A DNA stretch of 64,000 nt from Acetivibrio alkalicellulosi (GTDB lineage Bacteria; Bacillota; Clostridia; Acetivibrionales; Acetivibrionaceae): assembly GCA_008125075.1 (NCBI GenBank), contig VLTH01000002.1, forward strand, positions 2,380,452-2,444,451, given 5' to 3'. Under the pieces are notes generated by a model. It worked only from the letters and a program-made list of their open reading frames with translations, did not search any database and was not told the DNA's origin. This document shows, piece after piece, positions 36,322 through 45,146 of the stretch. The position numbers and the translations under genes are program-made. Each line of letters begins with the position of its first letter. The first letter of the stretch is position 1.

Positions 36322-38250
36322 TCACTGACTTTGCTTTCTTGTATAATTTAGTAATCCACCTGCAAGTATAATTTCCACTTGCCTATCCGACAAAGTAACA
36401 CTAACAGGTATCTCCTTGTTTTTTGTAACATTTTTTATAATAACATTGCTTCGGCTTTTTATTTGCTTTGTAGCGTCTTCAATGACAATTTCATCACCCA
36501 TATCTATTTGGTCATAATCCTCTTCATTTACAAATGTCATAGGAATAATTCCTGAGTTTATAAGGTTTGCCATGTGAATCCTTGCAAAGGACTTAACTAT
36601 AACACCTTTAACTCCCAATTGGAGAGGTGCTAAGGCAGCATGCTCTCTACTTGAACCCTGTCCATAATTAGAGCCTCCAATAATAAATCCTCCTCCATTT
36701 TCCTTTGCCCTTTTTGGAAAATCAGCATCACAAGGGGTAAGACAATATTCTGCAAGATATGGAACATTAGATCTAAATGGCAAAAGCTTTGCATTTGAAG
36801 GCATAATATGATCTGTAGTAATATTGTCTCCAACCTTTATAAGTGCCTTACCCTCAAGCTTTTCAGTTAACGCCTTATTTAATGGGAAAGGTTTAATATT
36901 AGGCCCTCTAACAACTTCCACATCTACTCCTTCAGGTGCAGGATCTAAAACCATATTGTCTTGTGTAACAAACTCTGAAGGCATTTCAACTTGTGGAGCT
37001 TCTCCATACTCTCTTGGATCTGTAAGAACACCTGTAATGGCACTTACTACAGCTACCTCTGGACTAAGTAGATAGACCTTTGCAGACTTAGTACCACTTC
37101 TACCTTCAAAATTTCTATTAAAAGTCCTTAGGGATACTGCATCCGTCTTAGGTGACTGTCCCATACCTATACATGGACCACAAGCACTCTCTAGAATTCT
37201 TGCACCTGCTGCAACCATATCAGCCAATGCGCCATTTTCTGCAATCATGGTAAACACCTGTTTAGAACCTGGAGCAATAACAAGACTAACATCTGGGTGT
37301 ACAGTTTTACCCTTTAAAATTTTTGCAACCTTCATCATGTCCATGAAAGAAGAATTTGTACAACTTCCTATTGCAACCTGATCAACTTTAATCTTTCCAA
37401 TATCCTTTACTTTTTCAACATTATCAGGGCTATGAGGTTTTGCTGCCAAAGGCTCTAATAAATCTAAATTAATTTCAATTTCTTCATCATAAGTTGCATC
37501 TGCATCAGGCTGTAATTCAACCCAATCAGATTCTCTTCCCTGTGCCTTTAAAAACTCTTTTGTCAATTCATCACTTGGAAAGATTGAAGTAGTTGCTCCA
37601 AGCTCTGCGCCCATGTTTGTAATTGTAGCTCTTTCAGGAACAGTAAGACTTTTTATTCCCTCACCTGCATACTCTATAATTTTCCCTACTCCTCCTTTTA
37701 CAGACATAACTCTTAAAACTTCAAGAATAATGTCCTTTGCACTAGACCAGGGTTTGAGCTTTCCCTTTAAATTAACCTTACAGACTTTTGGCATTGTTAG
37801 GTAATATGGTCCTCCGCCCATTGCTACAGCTACATCAAGTCCACCTGCTCCAATTGCAAGCATACCGATTCCACCACCTGTAGGAGTATGGCTGTCCGAA
37901 CCTAAAAGAGTCATTCCTGGAACACCAAATCTCTCTAATTGTACCTGATGACAAATACCATTTCCTGGTCTTGAAAAATACACACCATGCTTTGATGCAA
38001 CAGTCTGAATATATTTATGATCATCAGCATTTTCAAAACCTGCCTGAATAGTGTTGTGATCAATATATGCAACTGACTTTTTAGTCTTTACCCTTGGTAT
38101 ACCAATAGCTTCAAACTGAAGATACGCCATTGTTCCAGTTGAATCCTGAGTCAATGTTTGATCAATTTTTATTGATATCTCACTTCCTGAAACCATTTCT
38201 CCTGTAACTAAATGTTCTTTAATTATTTTTTGTGCTAAATTTAAACCCAT
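36322..38250 (-). CDS. acnA: Aconitate hydratase
   Basis: A 642-residue protein of the short clostridial/archaeal aconitase type, with fused LeuC- and LeuD-like parts. 4Fe-4S ligands are in IGSCTNSS and CGPCIGMG. Substrate motifs include GSDSHTPTGGG near the N-terminus, and the swivel domain has GGSNYGQGSSREHAAL. It interconverts citrate and isocitrate. It lies 32 bp downstream of Re-citrate synthase, so the two steps are co-expressed. Isocitrate dehydrogenase is not in the window. Confidence 0.95.
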   Translation of the reverse strand: MGLNLAQKIIKEHLVTGEMVSGSEISIKIDQTLTQDSTGTMAYLQFEAIGIPRVKTKKSVAYIDHNTIQAGFENADDHKYIQTVASKHGVYFSRPGNGICHQVQLERFGVPGMTLLGSDSHTPTGGGIGMLAIGAGGLDVAVAMGGGPYYLTMPKVCKVNLKGKLKPWSSAKDIILEVLRVMSVKGGVGKIIEYAGEGIKSLTVPERATITNMGAELGATTSIFPSDELTKEFLKAQGRESDWVELQPDADATYDEEIEINLDLLEPLAAKPHSPDNVEKVKDIGKIKVDQVAIGSCTNSSFMDMMKVAKILKGKTVHPDVSLVIAPGSKQVFTMIAENGALADMVAAGARILESACGPCIGMGQSPKTDAVSLRTFNRNFEGRSGTKSAKVYLLSPEVAVVSAITGVLTDPREYGEAPQVEMPSEFVTQDNMVLDPAPEGVDVEVVRGPNIKPFPLNKALTEKLEGKALIKVGDNITTDHIMPSNAKLLPFRSNVPYLAEYCLTPCDADFPKRAKENGGGFIIGGSNYGQGSSREHAALAPLQLGVKGVIVKSFARIHMANLINSGIIPMTFVNEEDYDQIDMGDEIVIEDATKQIKSRSNVIIKNVTKNKEIPVSVTLSDRQVEIILAGGLLNYTRKQSQ

Positions 38251-38282
38251 TATTTTTCCCCCTCTTTTTTATTAATTAATAT

Positions 38283-39662
38283 TTACAAAGCCAGATCAAA
38301 TATTTCTGGAGCAATTTGTCGTATAACCTCTTCTAACTCACCATCTCCTATTGCAGTGACCCGACCATTTTTATACTCTCCATCAAGCCAGTTTTTTATC
38401 CTCATTACTCTTTCATCTTTCTTTCCTATACTCTTATTACCACTAAGCCCAAAATAGCTGTTAATCCAATGAGCAATGCCTGCAAGTCCTGAAGTCTGAT
38501 TAACTGAAACGCCAACTGGTCTATTTAATAATTTTGTGGTATCAAAAATATTGTATATCTCTTCATCCTTCAAAAGGCCGTCTGCATGTATACCTGCTCT
38601 TGTTACATTAAAGTGTCTTCCAACAAAAGGAGTTCTTGAAGGTATTTTATACCCTATTTCTGTTTCATAGTATTCGGCTATTTCTGTTATAACAGTAGTA
38701 TCCATTCCATCGGTAGTACCTCTTAGTTGTGCATATTCTATTACCATAGCCTCTAAAGGAGTGTTTCCTGTTCTTTCTCCAATTCCTAAAAGAGAGCAGT
38801 TAATACTTGATGCACCATAGAGCCATGCAGCAGCAGAATTGCTAACAGCCTTGTAAAAATCATTATGTCCATGCCATTCAATTAATTCACTAGGAAATCC
38901 TGCATGATGCCTTAATCCATAAATTATCCCAGGAACACTCCTTGGCAAAGCAGAACCAGCATATGCAACACCATAACCTAGTGTGTCACAGGCTCTTATT
39001 TTTATCGGTATACCACTTTGTTCCATTATTTTTTTAAGCTCTAGTGCAAATGGTACTACAAACCCATAGAAATCAGCTCTTGTAATATCTTCTAAGTGGC
39101 ATCTAGGCCTTATTCCTACATCTATTGCACTCTTGATAATAGATAAATAGTGCTCTAAAGCTTGTTTTCTAGTCATATTGAGCTTCTTGAAAATATGGTA
39201 ATCTGAGCAGCTTACTAAAATGCCACTTTCCTTCATTCCCATATCTTTAGCAAGTTTAAAGTCATTCTTTGTTGCTCTAATCCAGCTAGTTACCTCAGGA
39301 TATTTATATCCTCTTTCCTTACACTTGTAAACTGCTTCTTTGTCCCTATCACTATATAAGAAAAACTCACATTGCCTTATCAGTCCCTTAGGACCTCCTA
39401 ATTTATGTAGCAAGTCAAATAAAGTCACAATCTGCTCAACAGTATATGGTGCTCTTGACTGTTGACCATCTCTAAATGTAGTATCTGTTATCCAGATTTC
39501 ATCTGGCGGACACATTGGAACTTTTCTATGATTAAATGCACACTTTGGTATTTCATCATAATTAAATATTTCCCTATAAAGATTAGGCTCTGAAACATCT
39601 TGCAGAGCATATTTATATTGAGTCTGTTCAAGTGTATTGGTTTTTTTATTAAACTCTAACAT
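38283..39662 (-). CDS. Citrate (Re)-synthase
   Basis: A 459-residue DRE-TIM metallolyase family protein. The barrel starts IWITDTTFRDGQQSRAPYT, and metal and acetyl-CoA site motifs include RCHLEDITRADFYGF, RACDTLGYG and EWHGHNDF. Its length, the extended N-terminus (YKYALQDVSEPNLYREIF) and its position before aconitase fit Re-citrate synthase as characterised in Clostridium kluyveri, rather than isopropylmalate or homocitrate synthase. It condenses acetyl-CoA with oxaloacetate with Re-face stereochemistry. First gene of the operon. Confidence 0.9.
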   Translation of the reverse strand: MLEFNKKTNTLEQTQYKYALQDVSEPNLYREIFNYDEIPKCAFNHRKVPMCPPDEIWITDTTFRDGQQSRAPYTVEQIVTLFDLLHKLGGPKGLIRQCEFFLYSDRDKEAVYKCKERGYKYPEVTSWIRATKNDFKLAKDMGMKESGILVSCSDYHIFKKLNMTRKQALEHYLSIIKSAIDVGIRPRCHLEDITRADFYGFVVPFALELKKIMEQSGIPIKIRACDTLGYGVAYAGSALPRSVPGIIYGLRHHAGFPSELIEWHGHNDFYKAVSNSAAAWLYGASSINCSLLGIGERTGNTPLEAMVIEYAQLRGTTDGMDTTVITEIAEYYETEIGYKIPSRTPFVGRHFNVTRAGIHADGLLKDEEIYNIFDTTKLLNRPVGVSVNQTSGLAGIAHWINSYFGLSGNKSIGKKDERVMRIKNWLDGEYKNGRVTAIGDGELEEVIRQIAPEIFDLAL

Positions 39663-39788
39663 TTAACAACCCCCTTCATAAACCCTAAGAAGACCAATAC
39701 AAGTGTATTGCACTGGCATACCTATATTTTTTTAATAAATAATTCTGTTTGAATATAATCCTTTTAATATAATATGTATATTAGTATT

Positions 39789-39816
39789 TAAGTATAATTG
39801 TATACAATTATACTTA
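39789..39816. promoter_or_regulatory. 28-bp perfect palindrome, candidate GntR operator
   Basis: A perfect dyad centred at 39802/39803 with core ATTGTATACAAT and outer arms TAAGTATA/TATACTTA. It lies 127-154 bp upstream of the Re-citrate synthase start. On the minus strand its TTGTAT could serve as a -35 box with TAATAT 18 bases downstream, so binding would block transcription. Regulation by the GntR protein of the same operon is inferred. Confidence 0.6.
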
Positions 39817-39841
39817 CCATGTCAATTATATTTATACATAG

Positions 39842-39905
39842 AGGTGTTTGTAACAAAAGTGAAGAAAAATATTCCATAAACTTAAGTTGCGCAGTATATA
39901 ACCTG
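39842..39905. repeat. Family C element, partial left end
   Basis: GTAACAAAAGTGAAGAAAAA and TATTCCATAAACTTAAGTTG match the left end of the full element at 58834 (GTAACAAATGTGAAGAAAAA, TATTCCAAAAACTAAAGTTT). The right half is absent. Confidence 0.6.
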
Positions 39906-40156
39906 AGTTGAAAGTTTTTTTAAAAAACAAACTATAATTTAGTATCCTACAAAAAGAAGGATTTTTTCATCTTTTATCGAAATAAGTATTATACACAATG
40001 CACATCTACTTTTAGCAGATGAAAATATTATTTTACTTTTTTTGCCCGTTCTTTTACAGTAAATATTTCTTTAGCATCCATAGCAGAAAAAGCTATATTT
40101 TCATCACACCTAATGTTTTAAATTCTATTCTCTATATCTAAGCTGGAGGGAAATAT

Positions 40157-41407
40157 ATGAAAAAACTAATCAGAAATAAGCCCAAGCTAGTGTTTTTATT
40201 GGTGATTTTAGCCATTTCTTTGCTTTTTAGCATTGTATCAGGTTTTATAGCAAAAAATTGGATTGTAGCTATTCTTTTCTTTGCTGCAAATATCTTATCT
40301 TTATCAATCATCGCAACAGCTTCATACTCTCTATTCAATAAACACTTAAAGCAATTTGAAAGGGACATAATTACAGCAAGGCAGGGTGACTTTTCTGATA
40401 CTATAGATTCTTCAAGGCATTTCCTGCTAAAATCTGCTGCTGTTACAGTAAATGAAGCATTTAGTGAAATTCGATCCCTAATTGAAAATTTTCACAACAT
40501 GTCAAACTCCATTGTTGAGGCAACACAAACTGTTAGCTGTACAGCAGAGCAAGCAACAATATCAATGGACGATATTTCAAAAACTATGGACGATATCGCA
40601 AAAGGAGCTTCAGATCAAGCATCTCAAGCACAACAAGGTGTTGAAATGGTTGAAAATCTTTCAGAGCAAATTAACTTTGTATATGAAAGCTATAATGGAA
40701 TAACAGAAGAAACAAGAAAGATGAAAGAATTAAACGACGTTGGTTTAGATTCTGTTAGCATTCTTCGTGATAAGTCAAAGCAAAATTATGAAACTGCTGA
40801 AAAAATATTTTCTGTGGTGGAAAAACTAACCAACACGATAAATGATATTAGCCTTTTTGTTGAGTCAATTGAAAATATTGCTGAGCAAACCAACCTTTTA
40901 GCTTTAAATGCTGCAATTGAAGCTGCAAGAGCAGGTGAAGCAGGAAAAGGATTTGCAGTAGTTGCAGAAGAGGTAAGAAAACTTGCTGATCAGAGTAGAA
41001 AATCAACAGAAGAAATAAGCAATTTAATGCAGAGCATTCATGAAGAATCTCAGCGAGCTATTAAATCAATGGAAATAATGAAAAAAGTATCACAAGAACA
41101 AAATGGAGCAGTTAATAAAACTGATAACGCATTTAACAATATTGCAAATGCTATAAACTATATAGTTGATAAAATAAATGATGTTAATCAATCGGTAACA
41201 AAAATGCAAAATGATAAAATACAGGTTACCAGTGCAATTGAAAATATATCTTCTGTTTCTGAAGAAACAGCTGCTGCAAGTGAAGAAGTAGCTGCCACTA
41301 CCGAACATGAACTTTCAGCATTAGGAAACATAAAAAAATCCGCCGCCAACCTTGACAAATTAGTCCATGAACTTGAAGACAAACTTAAAAATTATAAACT
41401 TAAGTAA
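40157..41407 (+). CDS. Methyl-accepting chemotaxis protein without an external sensor domain
   Basis: A 416-residue protein with GGAGGG before the ATG. Two adjacent membrane segments (about residues 11-28 and 34-55) are separated by only a few residues, so there is no periplasmic/extracellular sensing domain. No clear HAMP domain is visible before the long coiled coil. The signalling tip is canonical ([38 protein letters not shown]). It probably senses a membrane or cytoplasmic state. It is one of the few plus-strand genes and is followed by a hairpin. Confidence 0.93.
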   Translation: MKKLIRNKPKLVFLLVILAISLLFSIVSGFIAKNWIVAILFFAANILSLSIIATASYSLFNKHLKQFERDIITARQGDFSDTIDSSRHFLLKSAAVTVNEAFSEIRSLIENFHNMSNSIVEATQTVSCTAEQATISMDDISKTMDDIAKGASDQASQAQQGVEMVENLSEQINFVYESYNGITEETRKMKELNDVGLDSVSILRDKSKQNYETAEKIFSVVEKLTNTINDISLFVESIENIAEQTNLLALNAAIEAARAGEAGKGFAVVAEEVRKLADQSRKSTEEISNLMQSIHEESQRAIKSMEIMKKVSQEQNGAVNKTDNAFNNIANAINYIVDKINDVNQSVTKMQNDKIQVTSAIENISSVSEETAAASEEVAATTEHELSALGNIKKSAANLDKLVHELEDKLKNYKLK

Positions 41408-41413
41408 AATTTC

Positions 41414-41436
41414 GGGGCATCGAGCCCCTGTGTTTT
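41414..41436 (+). terminator. Hairpin after the transducer gene
   Basis: GGGG-CATCGA-GCCCC followed by TGTGTTTTT, seven bases after the stop codon. It is a plausible intrinsic terminator; the loop motif recurs at about 16040. Confidence 0.6.
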
Positions 41437-41614
41437 TGCTTCACTCTAAGACTTCTAATAAATAAAAGTGAGGGGGGGTATAAATCTCCCTCATTTTCAA
41501 GTCATCAATAACCTTTCAAGACTCATAATAAAACAAGAATAAGTCTGTTTCCTTTTTTTATTACTTGCATAGAAACAGAAGAACCATCCTCCCTGTTTCA
41601 TTGGAAGCAAAAAG

Positions 41615-41670
41615 GAAGCAAAAGAACCGTCCCCATGCTTCCGGAAGCATGGGGACGGTTCTTTTGCTTC
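41615..41670. repeat. 56-bp perfect palindrome containing GGGGACGGTTCTTTTGC
   Basis: Two 28-bp arms are exact inverted copies (GAAGCAAAAGAACCGTCCCC... and its complement) with no spacer. It sits between the convergent transducer and cobC genes and overlaps the cobC stop codon. The GGGACGGTTCT motif is a recurrent palindromic repeat in clostridial genomes. A degenerate version (GAAACAG...CTGTTTC around GAACCATCCTCC) lies just upstream at about 41572-41601. It may also act as a two-way terminator. Confidence 0.85.
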
Positions 41671-42250
41671 AAAGGGTTAAAACTCCGTATCCGTCTGTGA
41701 TTTGAATTTTCACCATTCCACAGTTGCCAACTCTAAATCTCCATGAGTCTTCAATTTTCATTCCAAGCAATTGGACAATAATATATCTTATTGTACCTAA
41801 ATGAGTTACAATTAAATACCTTCCTTTTTTGGACCACTCAATATTATCTCTTATAAAACTCTCTACTCTTTGGAAAGATTCTATTGCACTTTCCCCATCT
41901 TTAATACTATATCCCTTCCAGTCATTTATCCATTTTTCGTATTCATATGGAAAGTTAAGTCTTATTTCATCATCAACCATGCCTTCCCATATCCCAAAGT
42001 TTCTTTCTTTTAAGTTATGGGAGTACTCAATTGGAAGTCCAAAGTTTTCATTTATAATTTCAGCTGTTTTTTTTGCTCTCTTTAATGGACTTGAATATAT
42101 TTTATCAACTAAAAGGTCTTTTAACCTTTCTTTTAATAATATAGCTTGATTAATACCTTCTTCATTTAGCTCTTGATCTGTAAACCCAAAATATTCACCT
42201 TTTTTATTACCATTTGTCTCTCCATGTCTTACCAATATAATTTCTAGCAT
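41669..42250 (-). CDS. cobC: Alpha-ribazole phosphatase-like histidine phosphatase
   Basis: A 193-residue protein from the ATG at 42250 behind GAGAGG. It is a histidine phosphatase with VRHGETNGN near the N-terminus, the YSSPLKRAKKTAE segment, FGIWEGM, and VTHLGTIRYI with the second catalytic His. It follows cobS directly, so removal of phosphate from alpha-ribazole-5'-phosphate or adenosylcobalamin-5'-phosphate is the likely job. Phosphoglycerate-mutase-like function elsewhere is possible from sequence alone. Confidence 0.82.
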   Translation of the reverse strand: MLEIILVRHGETNGNKKGEYFGFTDQELNEEGINQAILLKERLKDLLVDKIYSSPLKRAKKTAEIINENFGLPIEYSHNLKERNFGIWEGMVDDEIRLNFPYEYEKWINDWKGYSIKDGESAIESFQRVESFIRDNIEWSKKGRYLIVTHLGTIRYIIVQLLGMKIEDSWRFRVGNCGMVKIQITDGYGVLTL

Positions 42251-42261
42251 TTTAAAACCTC

Positions 42262-43017
42262 TCAAATCCATGTCTTTAGTAAAACTACACTTATAATAAA
42301 AACGGTTTGATTTAGTTCACATATTGCACCTAAAATATCCCCAGTTGCTCCTCCTATCTTACGTGTAAATACCCTGATAAAAAAATATGGAAACATGATA
42401 GTAGGAAAAGTCAGAATTAATCCTTTAGTTCCAAGTGCAATATAAAAAATTCCCATAGTAATAATAAAACCCGCTAAAACTTCTTTTATCCCACAAAAAT
42501 CTATAAATGATTTTCCTAAACCTTCACCTTCTCTTGCGTACTTTGAAGTTCCTGCACCCACTAAAGAAGCCATTCTTCCTGCAACAGGAAATAGCAATAA
42601 TGCCCTCAATATAAAAAATCGTTCTAGAGAATTTAGCAATGCAAAATTAAGGAGCATTATACACACTATTGCTAACACTCCATTAGTGCCAATTCTACTA
42701 TCTCTCATTATATCAAGTATTCTTTCTTTTGGTCTGTTAGAGAATATTCCATCAAATGTGTCCGCAAGGCCGTCAAGATGAAGACCTCCTGACAATACTA
42801 TATATGTAATTAGCATAAAAACAACTGATATCTGAAAAGAAAAAAATGTATTTACTATATAAAATAAACCCATTAACATGCTACCTATAAGTAAACCAAC
42901 AACAGGAGCAAAAACAAGCCCCTTACCATAATCTTCTTCTTTGCAGTTTATGTTAATGTTTATTGGTATTGTTGTTAGAAACTGAACCATAAGTACAAGT
43001 CTTTTTAAATATTTCAA
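42262..43017 (-). CDS. cobS: Adenosylcobinamide-GDP ribazoletransferase
   Basis: A 251-residue integral membrane protein with about six hydrophobic segments. The family signature is GGLHLDGLADTFDGIFS with the conserved acidic residues, followed by RDSRIGTNGVLA. It joins adenosylcobinamide-GDP with alpha-ribazole (phosphate) to form the cobalamin nucleotide loop. It starts 78 bp after cobU and ends 11 bp before cobC. Confidence 0.95.
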   Translation of the reverse strand: MKYLKRLVLMVQFLTTIPINININCKEEDYGKGLVFAPVVGLLIGSMLMGLFYIVNTFFSFQISVVFMLITYIVLSGGLHLDGLADTFDGIFSNRPKERILDIMRDSRIGTNGVLAIVCIMLLNFALLNSLERFFILRALLLFPVAGRMASLVGAGTSKYAREGEGLGKSFIDFCGIKEVLAGFIITMGIFYIALGTKGLILTFPTIMFPYFFIRVFTRKIGGATGDILGAICELNQTVFIISVVLLKTWI

Positions 43018-43095
43018 CTAACTTCCCCCTAGAGTTTTTATACCGGTAAAAAATATTAGGAACGCTTACCTTATTTTAAGATTCGCCTAATGGCC

Positions 43096-43656
43096 CTAGT
43101 CTTTAATCTTTATGGGAATGCCTGATACACATAAAAAAACCTCATCTGCAACTTTTGCCAGCTTTTGATTTATCCTTCCTGCAATATCACTAAAAATTCT
43201 CGATAATCTATTTGAAGGAATAATTCCCATACCCACCTCATTTGTAACTGCTATTAATGTGGCACTTCCTTTTTCAACTTCATGCAGTAGTTTTTCAACT
43301 TCCTTTTCAACTCTTCTTTCAATAAAAGAAACTTCCTCTAATGATATCTTTTCCCAATCACATCTTTCCTCAAGTATAATATTTGTAACCATAAGAGTTA
43401 TACAATCAAGTAGCAATACTTCTTTTTGGCAAGTATGTTCTTTTAGGTAAATATCAAAATCTTTATATGCCTCAAGGGTCTGCCAGTACTCAGGCCTTTG
43501 TTCCCTGTGTTTTCTTACTCTTATTTTCATTTCATCATCAAAAGGAATAGAAGTTGCAATATATAAAACATTATTTCCATACTTTTTTGCAATTGATTCA
43601 GCAAAAGAACTCTTACCGCTTCTACTGCCTCCTGTAACAAGAATAACTTTACCCAT
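43096..43656 (-). CDS. cobU: Adenosylcobinamide kinase / adenosylcobinamide-phosphate guanylyltransferase
   Basis: About 186 residues from the ATG at 43656; an in-frame GTG at 43671 overlaps the cobD remnant. It has the P-loop VTGGSRSGKSSFAE, the HREQRPEYWQTLEAY active-site stretch, LLLDCITLMVTN and AVTNEVGMGIIP. It phosphorylates adenosylcobinamide and transfers GMP from GTP. Confidence 0.94.
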   Translation of the reverse strand: MGKVILVTGGSRSGKSSFAESIAKKYGNNVLYIATSIPFDDEMKIRVRKHREQRPEYWQTLEAYKDFDIYLKEHTCQKEVLLLDCITLMVTNIILEERCDWEKISLEEVSFIERRVEKEVEKLLHEVEKGSATLIAVTNEVGMGIIPSNRLSRIFSDIAGRINQKLAKVADEVFLCVSGIPIKIKD

Positions 43657-43667
43657 TTTGCAAATAC

Positions 43668-43996
43668 TCACCTCATTACATTTTTTATCGCCTTCATAAA
43701 ACTTATATTACTAATTCTATCTTTTACAGCTACTCTAACATATCTGTCATTAACTACTCGAAAATTGCTTGCATCTCTAATAAGAATCCCTTCTTTTGCC
43801 ATGTGTCTTTTTAATGATTTAGAATTAAATCTTTCGTCTAATATTTTTAGTAAGATAAAGTTTGTTCAGGGTTTAATCTTAGCCCTGGAATAGAGAAAAT
43901 TTTTGTAAATGCCCGAACAACAAAAAGATTATCATATTATTTAATATATTGGGCTACTGAATTCTTATTTCCTTCAAGTGTAAGTTTGATTAAAGT
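43668..43996 (-). pseudogene. cobD: Remnant of threonine-phosphate decarboxylase (cobD)
   Basis: On the minus strand two pieces of a class I PLP aminotransferase-like CobD can be read. The first piece reads LEGNKNSVAQYIK, an in-frame stop, then YDNLFVVRAFTKIFSIPGLR, which includes the PLP lysine region. After a deletion and frame change comes the C-terminal part: TNFILLKILDERFNS, HMAKEGILIRDASNFR, YVRVAVKDRISN. About 110 codons remain of about 350, so the gene is dead. CobD makes the aminopropanol linker. It lies between cobU and cbiB, exactly where an intact cobD is often found. Confidence 0.8.
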
Positions 43997-44054
43997 TTAA
44001 TTGATCACTTTTCATATTATACTTCCTTAAAAATGTCTATTCTAAAATCTACTA

Positions 44055-45119
44055 TTACCTCACTAAACTATTCCATATAAAAAACACAGCTATAAAAATA
44101 AGGCTACCTAAACTCAATGCTAAAATAGATGTTATATACATAAGAGTTATTGCTTGAGTTATATTTCGTATTTCAAGTTCATTACGAGGGTCACCAATTA
44201 TAGGCTTTTCTACTATATCACCAAAATATAAACCACTGCCACCTAATCTGACCCCAAGGGCACCTGCAACAGCAGCTTCAGGGTATCCTGAGTTGGGACT
44301 TTTATGTTTTCTTCTATCTCTTAACATAATGGAATAGCTGGACACATAGTCCTTCTGATTGATAAATGCACTTATTACAATAAGCAAACCAGTTAACCTT
44401 GCGGGAACAAAATTAAGTATATCATCAATCTTTGCCGAAGCCCATCCAAAATACTTATACTTATCATTTTCATAGCCTACCATTGAATCTAAGGTACTAA
44501 TTACTTTAAAAACATAAACTATAGGTGCACCTATTCCAAAAAAAGAACCTAAAAAAGCATATAAAATAGGTGCTATAACTCCATCAGAAGTATTTTCAGC
44601 TGTTGTTTCTACTGCACCCTTTATTATTTCCTTCTCATCTAAGTTTTCTGTCTGTCTTCCCACTATCATTGAAAGCATCTTTCTTGCTTTAAAAATATCC
44701 CTATCCTTTAATGCATCAAATACCTTATAACTCTCAACCGCAAGGCACTTTGCTGCAAAAGCAGAATAGATGAAGTATATGTTAACAACGTGAAAAAGTA
44801 TTGGGTGTACGCTTTTAGCAACTTTACAAATTGCAAATACCAAAGTAAATACAATAGCTACCACAAATATAACTAAAAAAATACCTGCTATCTTTTCATT
44901 CCTGTTTGCTTTTTTAGAATTCCTAACAATGTCTGCTCCCATTGCTTTTACTGTCTTTGCTGATGAGGCTTTGACAAAACTTCTCATTATTTTTTCGCCA
45001 ATTTTGACAAGCCATCCTATAAACCTAACAGGATGTGGGAGCCACCTGGGGTCTCCTATCAAAATATCAAGTAGATATGCAATAAAAACATCCAACAGCA
45101 GGTATAAACTCATTGCCAA
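44055..45119 (-). CDS. cbiB: Adenosylcobinamide-phosphate synthase
   Basis: A 354-residue membrane protein of the CbiB/CobD family. Recognisable stretches are DILIGDPRWLPHPVRFIGW, MIVGRQTENLDEKEI, ETTAENTSDGVIAPILYAFL and SPNSGYPEAAVAGALGVRLGG. It attaches aminopropanol (phosphate) to cobyric acid. An unusual Lys/Ala-rich insertion (about 50-80) follows the first membrane segments. It looks intact although the genes on both sides, cobQ and cobD, are broken. Confidence 0.92.
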   Translation of the reverse strand: MAMSLYLLLDVFIAYLLDILIGDPRWLPHPVRFIGWLVKIGEKIMRSFVKASSAKTVKAMGADIVRNSKKANRNEKIAGIFLVIFVVAIVFTLVFAICKVAKSVHPILFHVVNIYFIYSAFAAKCLAVESYKVFDALKDRDIFKARKMLSMIVGRQTENLDEKEIIKGAVETTAENTSDGVIAPILYAFLGSFFGIGAPIVYVFKVISTLDSMVGYENDKYKYFGWASAKIDDILNFVPARLTGLLIVISAFINQKDYVSSYSIMLRDRRKHKSPNSGYPEAAVAGALGVRLGGSGLYFGDIVEKPIIGDPRNELEIRNITQAITLMYITSILALSLGSLIFIAVFFIWNSLVR

Positions 45120-45146
45120 ATCCCCCTATACTTATTTTCTCTTATT

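Larger units (their letters stand above)
39663..40156. other. Divergent intergenic region between the citrate operon and the transducer gene
   Basis: It holds the palindromic operator at 39789-39816 and a family C fragment at 39842-39905. The remaining AT-rich sequence upstream of the MCP shows no gene. Confidence 0.6.

Noticed and set aside
41669..42250. Phosphoglycerate mutase
   Set aside because: The histidine phosphatase motifs alone allow it, but the 11-bp spacing after cobS and the cob context favour alpha-ribazole phosphatase.
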